Part shown: one piece after another, positions 1-7,632 of the stretch | How positions within the stretch are numbered: the first letter of the stretch is position 1 | Layout: each line of letters begins with the position of its first letter | Origin: a bacterium | GTDB lineage: Bacteria > Eremiobacterota > Eremiobacteria > Baltobacterales > Baltobacteraceae | Assembly: GCA_021782295.1 (NCBI GenBank) | Contig: JAJXVC010000067.1 | Location: forward strand, 1-8,873 | Reading direction: 5' to 3' | DNA length: 8,873 nucleotides | Made by a program: the position numbers and the translations under genes | The notes under the pieces: generated by a model | Seen by the model: the letters and a program-made list of their open reading frames with translations, nothing else | What the model was told of the DNA's origin: nothing | Database searches by the model: none

Positions 1-508
1 GTCCCCACAACTCGTCGTTGATGAAGTTCACCATGCGCGTAATCGTGATGCCGATCGGCAGCATCATCACCACTTCGTCGCCGAGGACGAGGAACTTCAG
101 GTGCGGATGCTTGCGCAAGAACAAGAAGATCGCGATGACGACGCCGATCAGCCCGCCGTGGAAAGCCATTCCGCCCTGCCAAACGGCGATGAACAGGATC
201 GGGTGCGAGAAATATTGCGCGACGGTATGGCAGGATTGCACCCGCGAGATATCTTGCCGACACGTAATCATATCGGCGATATCGAAGAGCGCTCGCCCAC
301 CGACAAGTACGCCGATTAACGCATAGACGAGAAAATCTTGAATCTCATTGGCGGTTAAACCGAGGCGCCGTCGCCCCGTCGGGCGCGCCATCCAGAAATA
401 GACGGCGATGAATCCGGCCAGATACGCAAGGCCGTACCAGTGCACCGCGATCGGCCCGAGACGAAACGCAATCGGTGAAATATTCGGGTAGACAAACCAG
501 TGTTGCAT
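1..508 (-). CDS. lgt: Prolipoprotein diacylglyceryl transferase Lgt (partial, C-terminus beyond the left edge)
   Basis: Integral inner-membrane enzyme that transfers diacylglycerol from phosphatidylglycerol to the lipobox cysteine of prolipoproteins, the first step of lipoprotein maturation. The visible 169 residues are about the first 60% of a family that usually has 260-300. In order I see HWYG (23-26), the GGR of the second membrane helix (70-72), WQGGMAFHGG (110-119) with the essential histidine at 117 (E. coli His103), and the Lgt signature TRMVNFINDELWG (157-169), keeping the Arg, both Asn, Glu and Gly of the family pattern. The loop before WQGG is longer than I recall for E. coli and carries two cysteines, Cys83 and Cys93. 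The ATG at 508 has an AGAAGGA ribosome site four bases upstream. It is divergent from ccdA, and lspA lies just beyond, so two consecutive lipoprotein-processing steps are encoded within 2 kb. Identification is secure; the end is not visible. Confidence 0.95.
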   Translation of the reverse strand, partial: MQHWFVYPNISPIAFRLGPIAVHWYGLAYLAGFIAVYFWMARPTGRRRLGLTANEIQDFLVYALIGVLVGGRALFDIADMITCRQDISRVQSCHTVAQYFSHPILFIAVWQGGMAFHGGLIGVVIAIFLFLRKHPHLKFLVLGDEVVMMLPIGITITRMVNFINDELWG

Positions 509-512
509 GTAG

Positions 513-519
513 TCCTTCT
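513..519 (-). promoter_or_regulatory. Ribosome binding site of lgt
   Basis: On the minus strand this reads AGAAGGA, followed by CTAC and then the ATG at 508. It is one of the few clear Shine-Dalgarno matches in the window and fixes the lgt start, which also agrees with the normal N-terminus of the family. Confidence 0.7.
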
Positions 520-563
520 GTGGCGATACCTCTACAGGCCCGCGCGAGTCGCCGTCGTACAAT

Positions 564-568
564 AGGGG
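564..568 (+). promoter_or_regulatory. Ribosome binding site deciding the ccdA start
   Basis: AGGGG lies five bases before the GTG at 574. It supports that GTG over the in-frame ATG at 475, which would add 33 arginine-rich residues unlike a CcdA N-terminus and would overlap the start of lgt. Confidence 0.6.
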
Positions 569-573
569 CGTAC

Positions 574-1311
574 GTGAACACGACCGCGCATCTCACCGTC
601 GGCCTCGCGTTCCTCGCGGGCTTCGTTTCCTTCGTCTCGCCATGCGTCCTCCCGCTGGTGCCGGCCTACCTATCCTTTTTGACCGGGGCGAGTCTCGAGG
701 AACTCCGCGCCGAAAAGGCAGCCCCTGCACTCCGCGCGCGAACGATGACGCATGCGCTTGCCTTCATCCTGGGCTTCACGGTCGTCTTCACGCTGTTGGG
801 CGTATCGGCGAGCGCGGTCGGCGGGGCGCTCGCGGCGAACCGCACGCTCGTCACCGAGATCGGCGGCGCGGTGGTCGTCGTGCTCGGGCTGCACATGATG
901 GGGCTGCTCCGCATCCCGCTGCTGATGATGGATACCCGCGCGCACGTCGCCGAGAGCCGCCCGCGCTCCCTGCTCACCTCGTTCGTCGTCGGAATCGCCT
1001 TCGCGGCGGGGTGGTCGCCCTGTATCGGGCAGATTCTCGGAGGCATTCTCCTGCTTGCGTCGCAGCAACAGACGCTCCAAGCCGCTTGGTTGCTCGTCGT
1101 CTATTCCGCGGGGCTCGCCGTCCCGTTCTTTGCAACCGCGGTGGCGATCGGCTTGGTTCTACCGCTGCTCGACCGAATCAAACGCTTCATCCCCGCAATT
1201 GAATTCACCGCCGGAGCGTTCATGGTTCTCGTCGGGCTCGTCCTCGTCAACAATGCTTTTTTCACTATCGCCGGAGTATTTTATCAGTTTGTCCCAGCAC
1301 CAAAAATCTAG
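574..1311 (+). CDS. ccdA: CcdA-family thiol-disulfide electron transporter
   Basis: Polytopic membrane protein of the CcdA/DsbD-core family. It passes electrons from cytoplasmic thioredoxin to extracytoplasmic thiol proteins, for instance those preparing apocytochromes c for heme attachment. With the GTG start it has 245 residues, normal for stand-alone CcdA, and about six hydrophobic segments (roughly 7-29, 58-78, 94-112, 134-163, 172-198, 208-227). Each half carries one redox cysteine in the expected Pro-Cys setting: VSPCVLPLVPAYLS in the first helix (Cys24) and AAGWSPCIGQILGG in the fourth (Cys150). There is no fused thioredoxin domain. The GTG at 574 is chosen for its AGGGG ribosome site and because the protein then starts just before the first helix. 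It heads the plus-strand run, and lspA begins inside its last 23 bases. The client pathway cannot be read here, as no cytochrome or thioredoxin-like gene is in view. Confidence 0.9.
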   Translation: MNTTAHLTVGLAFLAGFVSFVSPCVLPLVPAYLSFLTGASLEELRAEKAAPALRARTMTHALAFILGFTVVFTLLGVSASAVGGALAANRTLVTEIGGAVVVVLGLHMMGLLRIPLLMMDTRAHVAESRPRSLLTSFVVGIAFAAGWSPCIGQILGGILLLASQQQTLQAAWLLVVYSAGLAVPFFATAVAIGLVLPLLDRIKRFIPAIEFTAGAFMVLVGLVLVNNAFFTIAGVFYQFVPAPKI

Positions 1312-1748
1312 CGCCGCTGCGCTCGCCATCTCGGTGGTCGCCATCGTTGCCTTCGCGCTCGATCAATACACCAAACGCCTCGTGCAGCAATCGTTGCTCC
1401 CCAACGAAAGTCGGGTTGCAATCCCGCACCTGCTGCGCTGGACCTACGAACGAAACTATCACGGCGCATTCGGGCTCTTCGGCAGCAATGCCACGCTGCT
1501 CATCGCGATGGCGGTGGTGGTGTTAGTACTTTTTTGGGTCAGCTTTCGCGAAGCGGCGACGCATTCGCGGCTCGTGCGCTTGGCATTCGGCCTCATCGTC
1601 GGCGGCGCGATCGGCAATATCGTCGACCGCATTCATTTCGGCTACGTCGTCGATTTCATCGATTTCTACCGCGCCTGGCCGAACATTTTCAACGTCGGAG
1701 ATTCCTGCGTGAGCGTCGGCGTCACGTTGCTTCTCCTTTCGAGCCTCC

Positions 1749-1771
<23 letters not shown>
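1289..1771 (+). CDS. lspA: Lipoprotein signal peptidase (signal peptidase II) LspA
   Basis: Inner-membrane aspartyl protease that removes the signal peptide from diacylglyceryl-prolipoproteins, acting directly after Lgt. The 160 residues match the family size and show four hydrophobic segments. Landmarks are DQYTKRLV (25-32), NYHGAFGLF (56-64), GGAIGNIVDRI (105-115), then VVDFIDFY with the first catalytic aspartate at Asp122, and FNVGDS with the second at Asp138. The usual N-x-A-D box reads N-V-G-D, a mild change. No ATG or GTG precedes the first helix in this frame downstream of the ccdA coding body. The TTG at 1289 is the best start, with GGAG about eleven bases upstream, and it places the gene 23 bases inside ccdA, suggesting translational coupling. 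The C-terminus is a short arginine tail. The function is secure; the exact start is less so. Confidence 0.93.
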
Positions 1772-2644
<873 letters not shown>

Positions 2645-2648
<4 letters not shown>

Positions 2649-3754
2649 GCGGATTCACGCTTCTCGCACGATCGGGAAGCGCGCGGCGCGCGCGCCTGAC
2701 GCTCGCGCACGGAAGCGTCGAGACGCCGGCATTTATGCCGGTTGGAACCGCAGCGAGCGTCAAAGGGCTCCAGCCACGCGATCTCCGCGAATCCGGAACG
2801 CAGATTTTGTTAGCGAACGCCTACCATCTGCGGCTGCGTCCTGGGCGCGACACGCTGCTCGCCGCGGGTGGATTGCATCGCTTTATGGCGTGGGATGGGC
2901 CGATCCTCACCGATTCCGGCGGCTTCCAGGTCTTTTCGTTACAGGATCGCCGCAAGCTCGATCCCGACGGCGTCACCTTCAAATCGCATCTCGACGGCAG
3001 CACGCACCGCTTCACTCCCGAAGATAGCGTCGAGTTCCAAGAAGCGATCGGCGTCGATATCGCGATGCAACTCGATGTCTGCGTGAAGTTACCGGCGAGC
3101 GCTGACGAGCTCGAAGCGGCGGTCGCGATGACGAGCTCCTGGGCGCAACGCGGCGCGGAAGCGCGCCGCGCGAGCGAGCGAACGCAACTCTTTGCCATCG
3201 TGCAGGGCGGGCTCGACGAACGGCTCCGCGAGCGCAGCGCGCGCGAACTCGTCGCCGTCGATCTTCCCGGCTATGCCATCGGCGGGCTCTCCGTCGGCGA
3301 GACGCGCGAAGAGATGGAGCGGATGGCGCGCTTTACCGCCGCGTTGCTCCCCGTCGAGAAACCGCGCTACATCATGGGGATCGGCACGGTCGCCGATATC
3401 GCGGTCGCCGTCGACTGCGGCATCGATATGTTCGATTGCGTCTATCCGACCCGTTGCGGGCGGAACGCGCGCGCGATGACGCGCTCGGGCGAGTTCAATA
3501 TCCGCAATGCCGCCTACATACGCGATTTCACTCCGATCGATCCGCGCTGCAACTGCATGGTCTGCACCACCTATACGCGCGCCTATCTCTGCCATCTCTT
3601 TCGCGCCGGTGAGATGCTCGGGCCGCAACTGCTTTCCTACCACAACGTCGCGCTATTGCACGCGTTGATGGCCGAGGCGCGCGAAGCGATCGAGCGCGAC
3701 GCCTGGCCGGCTTGGCGCGACGCGCTCTTCGCCGAGCTTAAGCCGGCGCGCTAA
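2645..3754 (+). CDS. tgt: Bacterial queuine tRNA-ribosyltransferase (tRNA-guanine transglycosylase)
   Basis: Zinc enzyme that exchanges guanine-34 of tRNAs for Asp, Asn, His and Tyr with preQ1, towards queuosine. The GTG at 2645 overlaps the rluD stop as GTGA and gives 369 residues, typical for the bacterial enzyme. Landmarks: FMPVGTAASVKGLQP (31-45), TDSGGFQVFSL with the general acid/base Asp90, GGLSVGE (213-219), and GIDMFDCVYPTR with the nucleophile at Asp264. The zinc site CxCxxC-x25-H is complete at Cys302, Cys304, Cys307 and His333. These positions match the E. coli numbering as I recall it, which supports the chosen start. The active-site loop reads CGRNARAMT where many bacterial enzymes have RNG. 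Other queuosine genes are not in the window. Its last 17 bases overlap the end of ileS on the opposite strand. Confidence 0.95.
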
Positions 3755-6509
3755 TCGCGCGCTCGCAATCGTCGCAGATCGCGCCGCGCGCGTCGCCATC
3801 GTGCAGATCGCGGAACTTCCAACAGCGCGAACATTTCGCTCCGCTCGCAGCCCCGATCGTCAGGCGCGGGTTCTGCGCCGCCGCATCGCGATGCATGCGC
3901 ACCTCCGAGACGATCAACGCTTCCCGTAAGGTATCGCCGAGCGCCGCGAGCGCATCGAAGGCTTCGCCGGAGGCATAGAGATCGACCGCCGCCTCATAAT
4001 CGCGCGGCGAGGCCGAGGCCGCGACCTGCGAACGTAACGCGCGCAGTTGCTCCCAGAGCGCGAGATCGTCGGCGTTGCTTCCTCGGTGTTCGTCGGTGAA
4101 TCGCAGCGCAAAGACGCTTTCACGATCGCCGCGCAACTCCGGCGAGAGCGACTGCCACGCCTCTTCCGCCGTAAACGGCAGCAAGGGCGCAAGCACGGTC
4201 AGGAAGCCGCGCAGCAGATAGAAGAGCGCCGATTGTGCGCTCCGTCGGCGCGCTCCATCGCGGCGCCCGGAATAGAGCGGATCTTTCCAGGCATCGAAGG
4301 CAAGCCCCGACATCTCGCTCTCGAAGGCAACGATGGCGAGATAGGCATCGTGAATGCCGAACGCTGCGTAACGCGCGCGAACGTCGGCGACGAATGCATC
4401 GGTGACGCTGCAGGCAAGCCGATCGAGCGGCAGCATCGCCGCGGGTTCGACGATTGCATCGGGAGTGAGATCGGCGATATTGCCGAGGATGAAGCGAATG
4501 CGGTTGCGGATGTTGCGATAGACGCGCGCAACCTGTTCGACGACGTTTGGCCCGAAGCGCACGTCGTCAACGAATTCAACCGATGCCGACCAGAGCCGCA
4601 ACACGTCGGCGCCGTAGGTCGCCATCGCATCGCGCGCGTCGATTCCCGTGCCGCGCGATTTACTCATCGGGCGACCCTGCTCGTCGTTCACCCAACCGTT
4701 CTTCACCACGCAACGATAGGGTGCGTGCCCTTGCAGCGCGACGGCGGTGACGAGCGAACTGCGGAACCACCCGCGATATTGGTCGCCGCCCTCCAACACG
4801 AGATCGCTCGGCCACGGCAGCGTATCGTCGTGTCCGAGTACCGCGAGGTGCGTCACCCCCGATTCAAACCAGATATCGACGATGTTGCGCTCTTTCTCGA
4901 AATCCGTTCCGCCGCAGCGTTCGCAGTGGAATCCCTCGGGCAGAAAGCGTTCGACCGGCTCGGACCACCATGCGTCGGCGCCGACCTCGCGGAAACGCGC
5001 CGCCGCGATGCGCGCTACGCGCGGATCGAGCAGCGACTCGTTACAGCCTTTGCAGAGGAGCGCCGGAATCGGCGTGCCCCACGTCCGCTGTCGCGAGATG
5101 CACCATTCGGGATGATTCTCGAGCATCTGCACGAGGCGCGCGCGCCCCCATTCCGGCTCGTAGGCAACACCTTCGGCAGCTTCGACCGCGCGCGCGCGCA
5201 GCCGATTCTGATCCATCGCGATAAACCACTGCGCGGTCGCGCGAAAAATCACCGGCTGGTGACAGCGCCAGCAATGCGGGTAGCTGTGCGAATAACTTTC
5301 GAAGCGCCAGAGCGCACCGCTCGCGCGCAGGTCGGCGACGATGCGTTCGTTCGCTTCGAAGACCTGCAGCCCGGTGTACGGCGCTGCCTCGGCGGTAAAG
5401 TGTCCCGACGCGTCGACGGGGTTGAGAATCGGCAGATCGTATTTGACGCCGGTCGCAAAATCGTCGGCGCCGTGTCCCGGCGCCGTATGAACCGCTCCGG
5501 TTCCCGTTTCGAGATCGACGTAGTCGGCAAGAACGACCGCCGAATTGCGTGGCGCGAACGGATGGCGCACCTGCGCACCGTCGATTGCGCTCCCGGGAGC
5601 GACGGCGAGCAAGCGGGCCTGCGCGAATGCATCCCCGAGCGCTTGTTCGGCGAGCGCCTCCGCGACGACGATCGTCTCGTCGCCGACGCGATAGAGCCCG
5701 TACGAAGCATCGGCGCGCAGTGCGACGGCGACGTTGGCGGGCAGCGTCCACGGCGTCGTCGTCCAAATCAGAAACGCGAGCGGCATATTTTCAACGTCGG
5801 TGACACCGAAACGCGCGAGCAAATCCGCGCGCTGCGTTTCGTCGGCTCGGAAGCGCACGTAGATCGAGGGCGAGACCTTCGTTTCGTACTCGATCTCGGC
5901 TTCGGCGAGTGCCGTTTCGTCGTGAATGCACCACAGCGTCGCGCGCAAACCGCGATAGAGTTGCTTGCGTTCGGCGAGCGTTGCGAGTGCATCGACAATC
6001 GTTGCTTCGAACGAGGCGTCGACCGTGCGGTAGGGGCGATCGAATTCGGCGAAGACGCCCATGCGTTCGCGCGTCGAGGCCTGCCGCTCCAACCAGTAGA
6101 GCGCGCGCTCCTTACACTTCGCGCGCAACTCCAGCGGATCGATCTCGTGGAAATCCTTGACGCCGAGATGTTTGAGCGTCTCTAACTCGATGGGCAGCCC
6201 GTGCATATCCCAGCCCGGAACAAAACGCGCCGCGCGCCCCTCCATCAGGGCGATTTTCACGAACGTGTCTTTGAGCACCATGTTGAGAAAATGCCCCATG
6301 TGCAACTCGCCGTTGGCATACGGCGGGCCGTCGTGGAGAATCCACGGCTTGGCATCGGCGTTGCGCTGCAGGGCACGCTGGTAAATGCGGTGTTCGTTCC
6401 ACCACGCGACGCGCGCCGGCTCGCGCTTGGGAAGCTCCGCTTTCATCGGGAAATCGGTAGCGGGAAGATTGAGGGTAGCGCGATAATCCGCGCGCGAAGC
6501 GTCGTTCAT
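3738..6509 (-). CDS. ileS: Isoleucyl-tRNA synthetase
   Basis: Class I synthetase that attaches isoleucine to tRNA-Ile and edits mischarged valine. From the ATG at 6509 it has 923 residues, normal for the bacterial form. In order: the N-terminal block TLNLPATDFPMKAELPKREP, the HIGH motif as HMGH (70-73), the CP1 editing domain with LIWTTTPWTLPAN and HTAPGHGADDF (editing aspartate about 350), WCISRQRTWG (469-478), a Cys4 cluster (CKGC about 486-489 and CERC about 529-532), and the KMSKS loop as PMSKS (614-618). A C-terminal tRNA-binding zinc finger follows, CSRC and CDDC at about 893-896 and 912-915. An alternative in-frame ATG at 6539 adds MVPRANESPP and has a weak AAGAG upstream. The 6509 start fits the family N-terminus better but abuts a hairpin. 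It is the last gene of the DUF5693-csaB-ileS run. Confidence 0.96.
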   Translation of the reverse strand: MNDASRADYRATLNLPATDFPMKAELPKREPARVAWWNEHRIYQRALQRNADAKPWILHDGPPYANGELHMGHFLNMVLKDTFVKIALMEGRAARFVPGWDMHGLPIELETLKHLGVKDFHEIDPLELRAKCKERALYWLERQASTRERMGVFAEFDRPYRTVDASFEATIVDALATLAERKQLYRGLRATLWCIHDETALAEAEIEYETKVSPSIYVRFRADETQRADLLARFGVTDVENMPLAFLIWTTTPWTLPANVAVALRADASYGLYRVGDETIVVAEALAEQALGDAFAQARLLAVAPGSAIDGAQVRHPFAPRNSAVVLADYVDLETGTGAVHTAPGHGADDFATGVKYDLPILNPVDASGHFTAEAAPYTGLQVFEANERIVADLRASGALWRFESYSHSYPHCWRCHQPVIFRATAQWFIAMDQNRLRARAVEAAEGVAYEPEWGRARLVQMLENHPEWCISRQRTWGTPIPALLCKGCNESLLDPRVARIAAARFREVGADAWWSEPVERFLPEGFHCERCGGTDFEKERNIVDIWFESGVTHLAVLGHDDTLPWPSDLVLEGGDQYRGWFRSSLVTAVALQGHAPYRCVVKNGWVNDEQGRPMSKSRGTGIDARDAMATYGADVLRLWSASVEFVDDVRFGPNVVEQVARVYRNIRNRIRFILGNIADLTPDAIVEPAAMLPLDRLACSVTDAFVADVRARYAAFGIHDAYLAIVAFESEMSGLAFDAWKDPLYSGRRDGARRRSAQSALFYLLRGFLTVLAPLLPFTAEEAWQSLSPELRGDRESVFALRFTDEHRGSNADDLALWEQLRALRSQVAASASPRDYEAAVDLYASGEAFDALAALGDTLREALIVSEVRMHRDAAAQNPRLTIGAASGAKCSRCWKFRDLHDGDARGAICDDCERAISAPA

Positions 6510-6511
6510 GG

Positions 6512-6531
6512 GAGGGCTCTCATTCGCCCTC
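6512..6531 (-). other. Perfect 6-bp GC-rich inverted repeat at the ileS start
   Basis: In the mRNA sense this reads GAGGGC, an eight-base loop GAATGAGA, then GCCCTC, ending two bases before the ATG at 6509. Such a stem would occupy the initiation region and hold the only GAGA-like ribosome site in its loop. There is no following U-tract, so it is not an intrinsic terminator. It may be a translational control hairpin, or a chance palindrome inside the coding region if the 6539 start is used. Confidence 0.4.
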
Positions 6532-6545
6532 GGAACCATCGGCTC

Positions 6546-7631
6546 TTACTTATCGAGCAAATCTTGCAGGATCTCGAAGTTCCGATCGGCACCGGCGCGC
6601 AAGGCCTGCACCGCCCCTTGCAGGTGCTCGTGCAAGCGCGCATGCTCCGACATGAGTCGCTCGACGCTCGTATCGACCGCGGCGTTATCGGGAACCTCCC
6701 CACCGGGCACCCAGAGCGGGGCGAGCGGGTAGGCGAGATCCTCGCAGAGCGCGGCGACCTTCGGATCGTAGGGAATCGCGAGAAACGGCACCGCGAAACG
6801 CGCTGCGAAGATCAGCGCGTGCAACCGCATGCCGATGACGGCGCGCGCCGACGCAACGATTGCGGCACTTCGCTCGATCGAGCGCTCCGGGAGCAGCATC
6901 GGGGCGCTCTCGCAGGCGCGGATCACGCGCGTTGCAACGTCGGCATCCTCGGCTCCGCCCATCGGCAGGAAGACGCCGCGCAAGCCGTGTTCGCGCGCCA
7001 GTCGATCGACGGCACGCGCGATCGCCGGAATACCGGCGCGCAGCGCCTGATGTTTGCGTACGCTCACCACCACGTAAGGCGCGCCGACCGGGTCGAGCCC
7101 TTCGTTGCGCACATCCCGCTCGTCGGGCGCGAGATCGAGCAAAAAGACGGGATCCGCGCTCTGTTCGACCTGCGTTGCGGGTAGCAGCGACTGCAACAGT
7201 TCGCGCGAGCGCCGGTCGCGTACGGTTGCGCGGTCGACGCCGGAGCAGAGCGTGCGCACGAGAAATTTCCCGAGCGCGTCGAGCGGCCCGACCGACTGCG
7301 CGAAGATCATCGTTTTCTTGTTGCGACGATGCGCGGTACGGAGAAGCCCTGCATAGTAAAGCAGGCTGCGCGTGCTGGTAACGTTCTGCAAAAGCCCACC
7401 GCCGCCGGAGATCAACGCATCGGCGCGATCGATCGCCGCGCGCACCGCACCGGCATCGCGCCGTTGCGTCGAGCGAATATCGTACTGCGCGCTCGTCGCC
7501 TCCGGGGTCGCCGAGAGCGCTTCGATCTCCACCGTCGGCATGCGGGCCCGGACGCGCTCGACGATAATGCGGAGCAACGCTTCATCGCCGACGTTGCCGA
7601 ATCCGTAATATCCGCTGAGCAAGACGCGCAC
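6546..7631 (-). CDS. csaB: Polysaccharide pyruvyl transferase CsaB
   Basis: Cytoplasmic enzyme of the pyruvyl transferase family (PF04230). It transfers pyruvate from phosphoenolpyruvate to a sugar of a cell-wall polymer, creating the ketal-pyruvyl group bound by SLH domains of S-layer and outer-membrane-anchoring proteins. The 361 residues show the CsaB hallmarks: GYYGFGNVGDEALL at the N-terminus (7-20), SGGGGLLQNVTSTRS (75-89), AQSVGP (111-116), TVRDRRS (136-142) and GMRLHALIFAA (267-277) followed by PYDPKV. The fold is two Rossmann-like halves; no signal peptide or membrane helix is seen. The GTG at 7631 follows the TAG of the upstream DUF5693 gene by one base and lacks a ribosome site, implying translational coupling. 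ileS follows 6 or 36 bases downstream depending on its start. The CsaB assignment is firm; the acceptor polymer is unknown. Confidence 0.93.
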   Translation of the reverse strand: MRVLLSGYYGFGNVGDEALLRIIVERVRARMPTVEIEALSATPEATSAQYDIRSTQRRDAGAVRAAIDRADALISGGGGLLQNVTSTRSLLYYAGLLRTAHRRNKKTMIFAQSVGPLDALGKFLVRTLCSGVDRATVRDRRSRELLQSLLPATQVEQSADPVFLLDLAPDERDVRNEGLDPVGAPYVVVSVRKHQALRAGIPAIARAVDRLAREHGLRGVFLPMGGAEDADVATRVIRACESAPMLLPERSIERSAAIVASARAVIGMRLHALIFAARFAVPFLAIPYDPKVAALCEDLAYPLAPLWVPGGEVPDNAAVDTSVERLMSEHARLHEHLQGAVQALRAGADRNFEILQDLLDK

Positions 7632-7632
7632 G

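Larger units (their letters stand above)
509..573. promoter_or_regulatory. Divergent lgt/ccdA intergenic region
   Basis: This 65-base gap separates the starts of lgt (leftward) and ccdA (rightward). It is the only sizeable non-coding stretch here, so promoters for both directions probably lie in it or in the flanking gene starts. A TACAAT hexamer at 558-563 resembles a -10 box on the plus strand, but I found no matching -35 and it sits too close to the ccdA ribosome site. No operator or inverted repeat stands out. The role is inferred from gene orientation, not from a clear motif. Confidence 0.35.

Noticed and set aside
558..563. TACAAT as a -10 promoter box for ccdA
   Set aside because: No -35 element is seen at the right distance, and the predicted RNA start would fall after the ccdA ribosome site.
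475..573. Upstream ATG at 475 as the ccdA start
   Set aside because: It would add 33 polar, arginine-rich residues before a normal CcdA N-terminus and overlap the start of lgt, whereas the GTG at 574 has an AGGGG ribosome site.
3738..3860. Possible terminator at the tgt/ileS junction
   Set aside because: The GC-rich GCGCGC stretches can pair locally, but no stable stem followed by a T-run is present on either strand.
5150..5210. Runs of alternating CGCG/GCGC as a repeat element
   Set aside because: Such runs occur throughout the window inside real genes and reflect Arg/Ala codons in a high-GC genome, not a discrete repeat.
4047..6185. A 712-codon open frame on the plus strand opposite ileS
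   Set aside because: It is fully antisense to a confidently assigned synthetase, has no recognisable motif, and its arginine/glutamate/alanine-rich composition is what high-GC codon bias produces on the opposite strand.
6201..7184. A 327-codon open frame on the plus strand opposite ileS and csaB
   Set aside because: It crosses the junction of two real genes on the other strand, has no family signature or ribosome site, and looks like a composition shadow.
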